Shown one piece after another: positions 11,788 through 23,284 of a DNA stretch of 64,000 nucleotides; the stretch's first letter is position 1; each line of letters starts with the position of its first letter. The notes under the pieces were generated by a model. The model was not told the DNA's origin and made no database searches. It saw only the letters and a program-made list of their open reading frames with translations. The stretch comes from Clavulina sp. PMI_390 (Eukaryota; Basidiomycota; Agaricomycetes; Cantharellales; Hydnaceae): positions 1 to 64,000 of the forward strand of contig WIDE01000096.1 in the NCBI GenBank assembly GCA_015039315.1, written 5' to 3'. The position numbers and the translations under genes were made by a program.

Positions 11788-12607
11788 TGTTGTTTTTTTA
11801 TGGGTGTGGCACTGATAGAGATCGAACATCTGCACGTGACCGAGAGAATAATCATTTTCGGCCCAACCGATAGCAGCGAAGATCCTGTTCACAATCTTCT
11901 CACTATCTATCAGTATGATGCCTGGTTGAGACGCTCTTCTTACCAAATGCTATCGCCATCTTCCCACATTACTCTGCTGGGCCAAACTCGTTATAAGGGT
12001 AGATCCTTCCGAGACTGTTTGCACTGAAGCTCGAGAGTGGTCTCAAGCCTGAGGGGAAAAGGGCGCACTCAGATACGAGGCTAACCTCGCACCAAGAGTG
12101 CTTAGCGAATAAACCTCGCTAGGGGATGGCACGTGATTCAGTCTCCCCATCTATTGTCACTTGTCTAATGAGTACTCAGTAATGCCACCGCGGGCCCACC
12201 GATTCGGTCCTTGCGCGTTATCAAAGCCCAACTCTTGTGAGTTTGCGAAGCAAATGAATGGTGGCGTCTCTAATATATGTCGTGGGCGTCTATTGGCCTG
12301 AAGATGCTCATAGCTCTACTAGGCACCCCTCTGCGTACTGGTGGTTCATGCTCGTCTTGCTCATCTCCGCTCGTTAAGCTTTATCCTTACATATTGGTAT
12401 TCCACGAGCCCAAGTATTGAGTTACGGGCCTTACTCACTCCTGAACTGGGAAGAATCCTGGTCATAGAGCACAGCATGCCCGAAGGCATATATACTTCAC
12501 AGTAGTAAAAGATCGCCTAATCCGAAGCTGTATCTTGCTTACTCGCTCACCCTCACCGTCCGGCTACCCTCCCCTACCCCATCATCGCTCCACTATATCC
12601 TACCTCG
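11788..12607. other. Divergent promoter region
   Basis: About 820 bp between F-box paralogue 2 (-) and the bimodular protein gene (+), so it should carry both promoters. No coding signal is convincing. A pyrimidine-rich tract at 12555-12600 directly precedes the plus-strand ATG, a common feature of fungal transcription start regions. Confidence 0.45.
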
Positions 12608-15600
12608 ATGAGCGATTTCCAGCAAGTCAGCAGGACCTTCAATATTGGGGGGGATGAAATCACCGAGATATTCCCTCTGCCACATGCTTTTCCTACTGCT
12701 GCAGATTATACGACTCCCGATGTGCCGTTAGTGGACCTATCTATCCCTATCTGGCCATATGAAAATACAGAACCCCTTGGTTCCAATGATCAGCAATCAG
12801 TATCTGCAGCCTCCTCGCATTCTATTATAATCCCAAAGGTCCGTCTCGCACCTCCGCGGACGTCATTTCGTGCCACACTTCCTTGAAACTGATTAGCTTA
12901 ACCAGATATCACAAGATATAACTCCTACATTGCGTCCTCAACCTATCCTCTCTGATTCAGGTGAATGCTTGAAAACTTGCTAGCATACGCTTACAGGGAT
13001 TAACATCGACGTGTTTTGGAATTATAACACTTTGCAGGTATCCCATGCCATATACAGCATCTGCAAAATGGATTCATCCTTGGATCCCTCCCCATCGAGG
13101 AATTTTGTGCCTGGATCCTGCTATCTCCGCCATATGTTCGAAACGCTGTCGTTGACAGTGTGACATTGTGGCACTCACAGAGGTGGGGCCATGCCACACA
13201 ATGGGTTGTTATGTCAATCATCTTCACTCCGCCAGGAGGGCCTCCCACTATGTATGACATCACTCTAAGAATCCTTGAGAGTGGTTCCGGGACGCCTTAT
13301 TGCGTGGATATACAAGCGGCTCAATCACTTGGACGATTCCGACCAAATCACCTGCTTATTGGGCTTTTTGGAGCGCAGCAGCCCCATTCGTCACAGAACC
13401 ATCCTCTTTGGCTCAAAGATATCTTAAACGATGGCTTGATTACTGCACATAATGGTTTCAATGATCCCCACGATGAGAAATGGAGAGGCCCGCCAGCGAC
13501 TCTTGGCCATATTTCCCAATATATTCACCATATTCTCGAGGCTGCTCCAAATTTCATCTCCAAACGCTACTCATTCTCTCGCCTCTTGGTGAGCGTTATT
13601 TCTCTCCGACGTTACTCATTTTCGTGCGTGGCGATTATGAAGTCGGCCTCCAAGGGGGGTTGCCAGTCAACAATATCGATGCTCTTCCAGGAAATCCGGC
13701 GGCGCGAGCTTATGGAGACCATAGATGCTTCGGGATATATCCTCATTAAAGTCGGGCCATATCTTCAAATGGCGTTTTTTCTGCAGTGGATCCTGTTCAT
13801 GGTGGTATTTTTTGTGTACATTGGCCACCATGTATCACACGAGTTTTGGTTCTGGATATCTTTTGGGTCATTCCTTGGCAGTTTGTTTGTCAAAATTTTC
13901 GTTGAATATGTCGTTTGGGCCCTCCTGACTCGACGAGATCAAGGTATTTTAAGAGCTCAGAAGGAGGCTCTGCTCAAAACTTTAGGTACGAATATTGAAT
14001 GGACACCCCTTACCGAAGAATTATCTGAAACCTCTTCCGTCGCCCTCTATTCTGATAGACGAGGATGTCACATTGACGAATCCATTAGCTAAGCGAGGTG
14101 CATTCTTTGAGCCTGTTGGGGGATATACTACCGAGACACCCCTTGAGTGGCCACGTGTGAGTAATCCGATATATGCTGCCGCTCTTCATCTCAAAATTGT
14201 AATATCGACTTTTTAGCGAGAGCAATACTACGAAAACCTGCCAATGACTTATGATGCAGGAGTCGTTGGCCAGGCGATTCGTCTTCCAGAATGGGTATCT
14301 ACCTTTATGCTTGTTCCCACTTTGCAAGTAACAGAGGAGCAAGATACGGTCGCAGGCCTTTCCAAAATCCACGCTGTGTCACAAGATGATGCAGATGATT
14401 CCTCGCCTCGAGGCTCGTGGCCGATTCTTCCTCAATACACTCAGCCGCCAAAGCGATACCGAAGGGTTTTCTCCATCCTCCCAGTTCGCATGTCTTCATC
14501 AATGATCGGTATGCAATTTGCTCCGGGTCTGAGCAAACAACGGATATTACTGACATCTCACGTTAAATTGGGCCTTTTCGTCAAAGGTGAGATGCATTTC
14601 GACGGCACAACTCTTCTGAACGGTTTTATCGTTGGAACAATGCCACACGAGACCTTCTGCAATTGGATTCTTTCCGCCTCTACTGCCCCTACTGTCCGCA
14701 GTGCCGTTGTAAATGACGCTACATGGTGGAGCTCGGATAGCTCCTTGCTGCACCATGAATTCGTCGTCCTCACAGTCAAATTCTGTACACCTGGAGGTAA
14801 TTGCGAGGCTTTCGATATCACGACCGAGCGGATCGGGAAAGGCCCGGCCCAAGCTGCTCAGGACCGCGTCAGGATAGAGAAATCCCAATCTTTGGGACGA
14901 TTTTGTGAAAAGAATACCCTTCTTGTGGCTCTTTATGGCGCCGCGGATGAAGTTATGCCCCGAAGTGACCCAAGCTGGCTGGCTCGCTACTCAGATACTA
15001 GCTATCATCACCGTGGTACTTTTCGTACCGGGCTAGACGCGAAGTGGCGAGGTCCACCTGCTACCCTTGGTCACATCGCACGCTACGTGCAGCATATCAA
15101 CAATTTTTCGCCCAGATATGAGCTAGGGACAACCAACTGCTACTACTTCTCACGTCTCCTGATACATTCAATCGGATTGAGACATTACTCGTTCTCCGGG
15201 ATATTCGTGCGGGCCCCGAGCACTGATAGGTCTTCCATATCCAACCTTTTTCTTTTCCTCGGTGCGCAAGAGCTTGATGAAGGTACTCGCCTCTACCAAC
15301 ACGTATTGGAAGTATTGGCGTGGGCCGTCACCATTGGTAGTTTCATCACATGCTTAGCGTTATGGATGGCATATGTTGACGAGAAGTTTTTCGACATCAA
15401 CGCGCCGGCGGATGTTTTCCTTCTCGCTTTACCAGGAGTCTCTTCTATTGCTGCTACACTTCTGACCTGGATTATATCAATGATTCTGAGATCTTATCTC
15501 TTAGGGAAGGCAAAGGCGAGAATGATATCTCGAACCACCGAGTTCGTTGATATTCTTGGTGAGGTTCCGCACCTTTAGTCATTGTATTCGATGAACTTTG

Positions 15601-15910
15601 TGATCTGACCACGTTGAGCCCAATAGATCATGACAATACTTTGACCCACCCACAGGGGGGGCGCGGGGATTTCCAACTTATCCGAGACAGTGTTGACGAA
15701 GAGGGTTGCTATGATGCTCATGAAGTCCCTGCTTGGAAGAAAGTAGGTGCAAAACCCGAATAATTACGACGCTACGTCTGACTACAATATTTTCCCTGTG
15801 CCGGACGACAGAGGGAGCAAATGTACGAGAATCTGCCACGTTTCTATGACGGTACTCCAATGGGCTCCATGTCACGTCCACCTCCTGCTGTCGTGGTGGA
15901 AAGCGTCTGA
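12608..15910 (+). CDS. Bimodular membrane-associated protein with two His...Asn-Cys (NlpC/P60- or LRAT-like) modules, one degenerate
   Basis: Seven exons (12608-12838, 12906-12960, 13038-13985, 14059-14156, 14217-15558, 15627-15742, 15812-15910) are phase-compatible and give 962 aa. Two homologous units follow each other. Shared blocks, module 1 / module 2, are LQNGFILGSLPIEEFCAWIL / LLNGFIVGTMPHETFCNWIL; QSLGRF / QSLGRF; EKWRGPPATLGHI / AKWRGPPATLGHI; FSRLL..S..LR.YSFS in both; a membrane hairpin; then REQYYENLP / REQMYENLP at the end. Module 2 has His (LLHHEFVV, about residue 623) and Cys in TTNCYYFSR (residue 752). Module 1 keeps a His (WGHATQW, about 147) but has ISKRYSFSR where Asn-Cys should be. 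Motif order suggests a permuted papain-like (LRAT/NlpC) fold; this is inference. Exon 5 runs in frame from the end of module 1 into module 2 with no stop, so one polypeptide is the simplest model, though two recently fused genes are possible. Confidence 0.7.
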
Positions 15911-16838
15911 AATTTTCAGCCTTTCTCCGCGGGACTACTTTCCATCTAGCTTTGAAGATGACATTCTCCTGAGAACGAGTCTGCCTTCCGCCCTCGGTTC
16001 TCTGTTTCTTTGGTAAAACAGCAATTAATATTCCACCCGTGTAATTATTATCCTCTGTTTCCCTCCTTGGTAACGAATCTCTTTTCCAGCATGGTGATGA
16101 CTCTTTTTACTTAGCACCTTCATTTCCCAGAACTCAGACTGTAAGTCCTCATCATTGGTGGTCGATTTCTGTTTGACGCTACGGGGCCCCCACTGCGGTG
16201 CTTCGCTCTGTATACTAATGAAATTCAGCTTATTGTATATAATTCTCTTGTTCCTCTTCTTCTTGTTTCAATGATATGGGCCGCTTTAGCTGTCATCAGT
16301 CACAGATAACTTGATTCTGCGAAAGTGGCAATTGTTCAGCGCTGTCGTTGAACAGTGAACGAATAGATTCAGCTCACCGAAGTGGTCACACCATACATTC
16401 AGTGTCAATTAAAGAATGGCTGTGTGCTCACAAGCCTCATCATTCGTGGATTCTGGCAGAGCGTCAATGGATTGGCTGTGATGCAGGCTCGTGGACCCAC
16501 TGCTCCTTTTTTCCGCGGACGTGAGACCATGCGCATTTACCACATGTATATATCCTCTTCCATTGCGGGCCGATGCGTGCCTATTGTTGAGATGATCGAA
16601 GTGACTCCAGTTCCAACCCAAAGAGACATCAATGCGGCAACAGGGCATATAGAGTATGCAGTTTCTTCATTTTTATTTGTTCATCGCATGTATGTATGTA
16701 TCAGCAAATACAACAACAACATTATCATCAATGTCATAATCGTTACAAAATGGAGCAAGGTTCAGTCGCGTTTCCGTAATACGACGGAAGCAAACCGAAG
16801 GGAGGGTAGGAGAAGGAGGTTTTGTGTGCATTATTGCT
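15911..16838. other. Convergent intergenic region
   Basis: About 930 bp between the 3' ends of the bimodular gene (+) and the short-chain dehydrogenase gene (-). The open frames at 16382-16849 (+) and 16409-16648 (-) show no domain, paralogue or splice pattern and are not called. Confidence 0.45.
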
Positions 16839-18054
16839 TTACGCAATGACGGCCTCGGGGATACCGTCCAAGCTGAAGAACTTGCCGCTCTGGTCGGGCG
16901 TGACGCTGTTGACGAACTTGAGCATGCGGGAGATGGACTGCTCGGGGACGAGAGGAGCCATCGAGTTGCCACCGGGGCCGGCAATGTCGGTCTGGACCCA
17001 ACCGGGGGAGAGGGAGATGAAGGTGATGCCCTTGTCGTGGAACCTAGTGGTACCAAAGTGAGTATTAGGAAGATGGATGAGACAAAGAGGGTACGCACTC
17101 GTGTTGGAACTTGAGGGTGGCCATGGTGAGCGCAATCTTGGACGAGGCGTAGGAAGAGTAGTGGAGGTAGGACTGGGCCTCGTGGAACTTGATGTCACCA
17201 AGCATGGAAGCGATGTTGAAGACCTTCTTCTCGGTAGACTTCTCGATGAGAGGGAGGAGGTTGATGACGAGGAAGACGGGGCCAACGGTGTTGACTTGGT
17301 ACTGTCATAGCGAACAATGGTCAAAGTCAGCTAGGTAAAGCGGAAAATGCGTGGGATATTATTGACTAACCTGGTCGATCCACTCCTGGGGGGTGGACTT
17401 GGAGATACCAGTCATCATCTGGGCACCAGAGCCAATCATGACACCAGCGTTGCTATTGGAGAGAAAAGAGGAGAAAGCTTCGATTAGAAACACATTATGC
17501 GTTAGACATTCTGAAGACATTCAACTTACTTGATGAGGACGTCAACCTTGCCACCGGAGAGGGCCTCGACCTCCTTGGTGAAGGCCTATATAACATGAAG
17601 AAAAGAAGAGAGATAGGGATAAGAGTCAGTATGTGTAGCCCCGCGCATGAGATTCGAGCACGAATACGTGAGCGCGCGCGCACGTATGACAGCGACGTCG
17701 ACATTTATGACGTTGATGTGCGGGAGACACGAAGAATACATACGGGGAAGGAGTCAATGTCGGCGGTGTCGAGCTTGACGATGGCGAGCTTGTCACCGGC
17801 GTACTTCTTGAGCTCGGTGGCTTCCTCGGGCTTGCGGGCGGTGGCGATGATGAAGCTCTTGGGGTCAACAGAGAGCTGCTTGACCCACTCGAGCTAGTCA
17901 TGGTCATAACACGATGAAGAAGAAGGATCGAGTGAGACAGCTAGCACGGAGAAAGCACACAATGGGCATCGTATGCGAGAGAGTGAGTACGTACACCAAG
18001 ACCACGGTTGGCACCGGTGATGACGATGACGCGAGAGTCGGCGGTGGCAGGCAT
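16839..18054 (-). CDS. Short-chain dehydrogenase/reductase (classical SDR)
   Basis: NAD(P)-dependent oxidoreductase with a Rossmann fold. ATG 18054 opens MPATADSRVIVITGANRGLG, containing the cofactor motif TGxxxGxG (TGANRGLG). Exon 2 (about 17893-17745) covers IIATARKPEEATELKK and KLAIVKLDTADIDS, the second cofactor-binding edge. The NNAG structural motif is formed across an intron (VLIN/NAGVM). The catalytic Tyr and Lys lie in YASSK (YxxxK) within YLHYSSYASSKIAL, with Ser in FNIASML upstream. The C-terminal region is SLSPGWVQTDIAG, and translation stops at 16839. At least six exons with 50-100 bp introns, total about 250 aa, normal for the family. The closest style is the fungal C-signal-like/SniffeR group of SDRs, but the substrate cannot be deduced. 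The 5' flank is CT-rich just before the ATG. Confidence 0.88.
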
Positions 18055-19677
18055 GATGATGATGAAGGAAGAGTTGGTGTGTGTGCGGTGAGGTTGTAGT
18101 GGTTGGGTTGGAGAGCTGGAAAGCTGCTTAAGGAGGGTATGTCCAGCAGCGGCTTTCAGCTCCTCTTATACCCCTCTGCCCGATCCAACATAGCTTGGTT
18201 GGGCACACACGCTGGCGTCAGCAGAACAGCGATGGATGTGAGAGACGGAAATCGGTGGATTGGCGTGTGAGTACGTCTGCTGTGCAACTAAATCAATCAA
18301 ATGAATGGAGGGGAGTAGTGGGTGAGCGATTGCCCTTTCATTTGAGATACCGCGATGAATATGTCCGGAACTTACTCACGTTCACTCACACTCATTAGCA
18401 GCTGGTGTGTGTCAGTTCACTTCGCGGGGAGATGGGTGGGTTGGTGGCGGATCTCAGGCCGTGTCTCACGTCAAGCGAGAAAACGGTATAGATTGTGGCT
18501 TTGAGGTTGCTCCTAGTGGTTTCCCTTCGTCGTCGCATGGCTCGATGACGGAGAATGCTGGCAACCAAGACACCCTCTGAGAACCCGGGATCGATGCCAG
18601 ATGGGCATCAAGATAGCCTTGAAGGATGCCGATGACACTGTGGCATGACCCAGCCGCGAGGCAGTGGCGAGGACGATGGTGGGGACGAATTCATTTTTCG
18701 CGGATCGATTGGGATGGGTGTGCATGTCAATGATATAGAACACTGATAACCGAGATCGAAGACAGAAAGTGCAGCGAGCGAATGAAGATCGATGGCCTTC
18801 CATTCCGCTGGTTCATCATCGCCTTGGAGAGTTTGACGACTGACTGGCACGGAGTTGATTTCGCTCGGACCTTATGATACATTGCTGTGATATCAGAAGG
18901 ATGGAGTACCTGATGATATATGATGCAGTTGAGTTGGAGAGAGAGAGGGCTAAAACAAATCAAGCCGAATGGGCCCGGAACACAATAGGCCGGTTCTTGT
19001 CAGGAGGGGAGGGAAGAGAGGCCGCCACCACTCACGCGTCTTCTTCTTCCTGTACATTCCGTTCGAATCGGCAACTAAGGAAAAAAGTGGGGTGAGCCCC
19101 CGGAGCCGTAATCGATGGTCCTGGGGGTTGTGGTGGCAGATAACGGGACGGGAGCGATGGTGGAAAGCGTGAGGGAGAGGGTCAGAAGGGGCCAATTGGC
19201 ATTCAACTGCCTGCGGTGCCTGCATGCATGCATGCATACAGGCGGCGGGTCTCGTTTGAAAGTCTAACGCCAGCGCCCCCGTTCATTTAATACGAGTGAG
19301 AAGTGAGGACGTCGGGCGAGAGTCGGGGAACTCTTGCGCCCGTCAAAGGAGTGTCCACCATCGCATGACAAGAAAACAGCGCATGAAGGCACCGTGTCAA
19401 GTCAAAAAAGGACTCGGTTTGAGCAAGCGTCATGGGGACCGCGCGCGCACCCAGGTACGAGTGAGCCAAATCCGTTGGTTTGCCTGCTACCCACACAGCA
19501 GACAGCGATTTAGCAGCTGATGACTGGAATATGAATATTCATTGTGAATTGGATTAAAGACCGGGCATTCCGTGATACCAGAATAGTATTGTAGCTCCGG
19601 GAACTTTCTTCATTCGGCGCCCATTCGAACAAGGGGGAGACAATGCAAGCGCCGGTGCCAAACAAGCCACGCCACCA
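18055..19677. other. Long divergent intergenic region
   Basis: About 1.6 kb between the SDR gene (-) and SYS1 (+), which are divergently arranged. None of the short open frames shows domain similarity or coding-like splice structure. The region contains a perfect alternating TGCATGCATGCATGCAT palindrome near 19220-19238 and several GA/CT-rich patches, as expected of regulatory DNA. A non-coding RNA cannot be excluded. Confidence 0.45.
18164..18172 (-). promoter_or_regulatory. Candidate TATA element of the SDR gene
   Basis: On the minus strand the sequence reads GGGTATAAG about 110 bp upstream of the SDR start codon, followed by a pyrimidine-rich tract up to the ATG. Position and context fit a fungal core promoter. 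It is a single short match, so confidence is modest. Confidence 0.4.
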
Positions 19678-21043
19678 ATGTGGGATCCAGTGTTACTCTT
19701 GGCTCAGGTCAGTTCAGTCAATCTGTGCTTGGGTTGCAGCCTCGTGTTTCGTTGCTAATGGTGCTCTCGGAAATACGTCTCCTTTAATAACAGATCATCT
19801 CGTTACAATCTCTGCACTATCTGACCCTAAGTCTTGTCCTACCGCCCTTGCTCTTGACACTCTCCAGCTCGCGTGCACTCTCGTATACTCATGGAGGCTC
19901 AGCGACCGTAGGCATGGTCATGGACTGGCGAGACCTCGCCGGTCGTTCAACCCTAGAGCGTAATCCGTCTATCCTCGAGTCCACCAGGCATCACATTTCC
20001 GACTGGATGTCGTCTCCGAACAGCGAAGGGCTATGGCCCTTCATGGGCCATGGTGAACTAGACGCACACCCAGAGTTTGGGTCCCACCATGGTGATCGTC
20101 CTCCACCTCCAGGAGGACCGCATCATGGTGGCGACGACAATGATGGTCATGGTGGACAGCGACTCGTTGGTGGATGGAGTGACAGCCTTGCCTACATGCA
20201 GGACAAGGGCTGGCATGCGCGGCGCAATGCCCCCTCTGAGGAATCGCTACCAAAAAGATCACCACTATCATCACCCTCCTTGCGTGACAGAAGTGCTCTT
20301 GTAAGGAGAGCAGATGGGGATGACGACACGAAAACATTCCGCCTCGCGAACCCCGCACCCATGCGTGATCCCCTCCGACCATGGGTCATCGCCATAGGCT
20401 GGGCAATCGCATCAACCATCGAGTAAGCACCAAACCCTCCTCCCCCTCATAATATCCATGCTAATTAATCCATTTTTTTTATATCTCACCTGCTGTCAAT
20501 AGCATTTGGGCAATCTACATCCTCGTCCGCCGTCCCACCATGGTCCTCGACTTTACACTCACACTCATCTTCTCGCACATTCTCCTCACGACATACTACG
20601 CCTCGGCCTTCCCCACATCCCTCTTCTTCTGGCTCGTCATGGGTGGGTCGGCACTCGCCATGATCATCTTTGCAGAGCAGCTCTGTGTGCGCCGCGAGAT
20701 GCGCGAGGGGCTCCGAACCATATCCGCTTCAGGGAGTGGAAGTGGTAGCGGGAGTGGTGCTAGGGGAGACAGTGCGCTTGATAGCCCGGGTATGAAGCTC
20801 GGTACACCTACACCGACGAGCGCGAGTGGACGCAGGCTATCGGGTATCACGCCTGGGCAAGAGGAGCTATTCAATGCTCGACTGGGCGATATGGTGGATG
20901 ATGGCGATTATGATCCGCTTGATGATGATGAGCTGAATGAGCAGATTGAGCTGCTGGAGCGAGGGGACGCCGCTGTTGGACCTCATGCTGGTTCGGGACC
21001 ATCTGCCTCGACGTCTAAAGCAGTTGGGGGAGTCGAGAGGTAA
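19678..21043 (+). CDS. SYS1: SYS1-type integral membrane protein of the Golgi
   Basis: Sys1 is a four-span Golgi/TGN protein that recruits the Arl3/ARFRP1 GTPase and so supports Golgi-endosome traffic. Exon 1 (19678-19707) encodes MWDPVLLLAQ. Exon 2 (19794-20422) opens with IISLQSLHYLTLSLVLPPLL, matching the start of Sys1 (consensus I..LQSLHYLTLS). Exon 3 (20503-21043) gives DIWAIYILVRRPTMVLDFTL and the conserved end of the fold with FPTSLFFWLVMGG and LCVRREMREGL. Total 399 aa. This is far longer than the roughly 160-200 aa core family. After MDWRDLAGRS (about residue 50) there is an insert of about 140 residues rich in His, Gly, Pro and Asp, and after the fourth span a tail of about 100 residues with a Gly-Ser repeat and an acidic stretch. 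Intron phases (0 and 2) restore the frame exactly. The call rests on the N-terminal motif and the span pattern. Confidence 0.85.
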
Positions 21044-21079
21044 CAGCAGTGGGAGACTTTTTTTGTTTTTGTAGACGAT

Positions 21080-21960
21080 ATAGATATACCCCTCCCTTCG
21101 CGTGTTATCACATTTTCAGCACTCGTCATCCCTGCTCCGTGCTCTGCAACTCAACTCGAGAATTATTGCCACAAATACTACCGCATTCCAGGCTACTTCG
21201 CAGATGGCGCCAATGCCGCGTCCCGGACAGACCCCGTCAGCCTCGACGGGCTGCTTACCATCCCTCGCGGTACCTCAATCCTCCTACTCCTGATCTCCAA
21301 CGCGTTCCTTTTCTTTCAGCTCAAGGCTCACGGTATTCTGTTCGACGCTGCGGCAATGGACCCATCTGCCGAAGGAACGGTTGAGGCCCAGGTACCTGAA
21401 GTCGAGGAGGCAAAGATGAATATGACATCGGCCGGCCTTGCATGCGTGCCTTTTGAGCACACCTTCCCAATTCTTGCTCATATCGCCGTACACTTTTTGC
21501 CTCAACTGAGGAGACCGCTGAGAAATATTTAATCCTGAGAGCCTTCATTAGTACGCTCTCCGCCATGGCTATTATAAAGAGTCCGTTATGAGATTAACCC
21601 TACTTATCCCTTTGGGAGTAAACGCGGCTGGGCATGTCACCAGCATGTGGATGGCTGCGGAGGATAAGATAAATCTCGCCATAGCTATCACGTTGGGAGC
21701 TCAATCATAAGGCAGTCCATCTCGATAGACCAAAAGGGAAAAAACCCACCCACTGTGTTTCTCTATAGCAAATCTCCACTTTCGTGGTCCCTCTCCTGGT
21801 CCTCGTTGGGTGGATGTAAGTCATGATAGCTCATGCCAGTAAAGCAACTCGTTTATGACACATCCCTTGCCGAATTAGCCTAGATCGTCCATTGACTCTA
21901 TTTTCGCCAGCCTTGAGGTCAGAACTGATCCGTCATTTCTATTCAGTTATCGTAGGTATT
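21080..21960 (+). pseudogene. Decayed vacuolar Ca2+/H+ exchanger (CAX/VCX1 family) fragment
   Basis: Pieces of a cation/proton antiporter follow one another in different frames. They are LTIPRGTSILLLLISNAFLF then FFQLKAHGILFD (about 21245-21345), TEETAEKYLILRAFI (about 21490-21550), IPLGVNAAGHVTSMWMAAED then KINLAIAITLGAQS (21591-21707), QISTFVVPLLVLVGWM (21769-21817) and LDRPLTLF (about 21890). The order is that of CAX proteins, but the N-terminal part is missing. The ion-binding motif GNAAEH has become VNAAGH, losing the key Glu. The donor that should follow AQS reads TCATAAGG, as if the G of GTAAGG were lost. Downstream of 21935 the C-terminal half is not recognisable. I read it as a dead copy left just behind SYS1; a badly predicted live gene is unlikely given the lost residues. 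Confidence 0.72.
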
Positions 21961-23284
21961 TTCCTTTACTGATTGTCAATGATTTCGCTCGTAAACTATC
22001 ATCTTGTTTCTAAGCGTCATCCTCATCAACTTACTCGTTCAGTCAGCGTAGTACGACATGCTACTGCAATCAGGTTGTACGAACTGCTGGCCTTCACATT
22101 TCTCCAGGGGTGGTCGCTCCAACTACCTAGAGGGTTGATGCCTGTTGCTCCTTCCTTATTGCTTCCCAAATAAAAATATCAGATGTCAATCTTTCTGTAC
22201 CAACAGTCTCGCTATCATCTATATCATTATTACCCTAGCTATTAAGTCTTCCTCACTTGTTGATCAATTTCCTTTCGCTAATTCAATTTCCTAGTTTGGC
22301 TGTTCGTTTGGGTGTTATGATTTCGTTCTACTATCCTTATTCAGCCTCATCGCTACCTGTGCGAATTATCTATTTGGACAATTTCTGCTCTCTTCAATAG
22401 GTAGCAGTTTTACTTGCTTTTGTTTCTTAGAATCTGTTGGGATTTCTTTAGGTAGACTTCTGATAGGATTGCTACGACAAAATGTAAACTACAGCACTGA
22501 GGGTCCTTATACACACAAAATGATATGTTAATAGAATGTTATACACTTTTCCATTAGTCTGTGGCTCGACCTATATTCATTACTGGAATCTTCGCGATGT
22601 CGGCTCACTAATCCACAATCGGTGTGCGGACCACAATGCAAGTCCATTGCATCACTAGTTGAAAGGCATACAATAACCTCCACATCCCCCAACACAATAT
22701 CATTTTTGTCGAATCCGAAAGTCACAGGCAACGCGGACCCCAGCACCCCATCGAAGCGCCAGCTTGGCTTGAATGTCTCCTGGGAAGTAAGATCCACCTT
22801 ATTCTCTTGGAAATACCGCAGTTTGAATGTCTGAAGCTGCATGGACATCGGAGGAGGTGTGATTTATTTAGAAATCAGTACCGATGTGTAGGGACCGAGG
22901 GTGTTCAGAAGGATGGGTTCTCAAATCGCTCAAGACGAACTAAAATCGAGCTCTATTGCGGCGCTACAAGAATCGACAGGGCTAAAGTAAAAGAGGAAGA
23001 AGAGAGGTAAACAACCAGCGCAACCTCTTGTTGCAAACGGTTCCGTAAATAACTTGAAGAGTATGCAAAGGATCGTATAATAGTATCATCTATACGGAGC
23101 ATGGGCCGTTTTCATATGACAAAAAGCCATTAGACCCATGCATTGGCCCTTCGATTGGCCTTCTTTCTCATCTGGCCACTCGACACACTTGCCACAAAAG
23201 CCAAAAGCTAATGTCTGTATAAGAGGATGAATACGGCACACAACTGGCTTGTAATACCAACTCAACTCCCAAATATTTCGTGTC
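21961..23284. other. Low-information region with one doubtful open frame
   Basis: About 1.3 kb. The first half (21961-22500) is AT-rich with no open frame worth calling and may contain the eroded end of the exchanger pseudogene. The second half holds the minus-strand frame listed separately. It also lies downstream of the 23.3-25.1 kb gene, so part may be its 3' untranslated region. Confidence 0.35.
22528..22848 (-). CDS. Doubtful small hypothetical protein or terminal exon
   Basis: A 106-codon open frame from ATG 22848 to TAA 22528. The composition is protein-like (for example KPSWRFDGVLGSALPVTFGF), without low-complexity or obvious shadow character, and the opposite strand has no competing gene. 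No domain is recognised and no paralogue is present in the window. It could be the last exon of a gene whose other exons lie at 22.9-23.3 kb, or chance. Kept at low confidence. Confidence 0.25.
   Translation of the reverse strand: MSMQLQTFKLRYFQENKVDLTSQETFKPSWRFDGVLGSALPVTFGFDKNDIVLGDVEVIVCLSTSDAMDLHCGPHTDCGLVSRHREDSSNEYRSSHRLMEKCITFY

Noticed and set aside
13160..14092. Treating the first module of the bimodular gene as a separate protein ending at TAA 14092.
   Set aside because: The paralogous second module uses an intron at the same point (donor after LL.TLG / VDILG), which joins to DEDVTLTNPL and avoids that stop.
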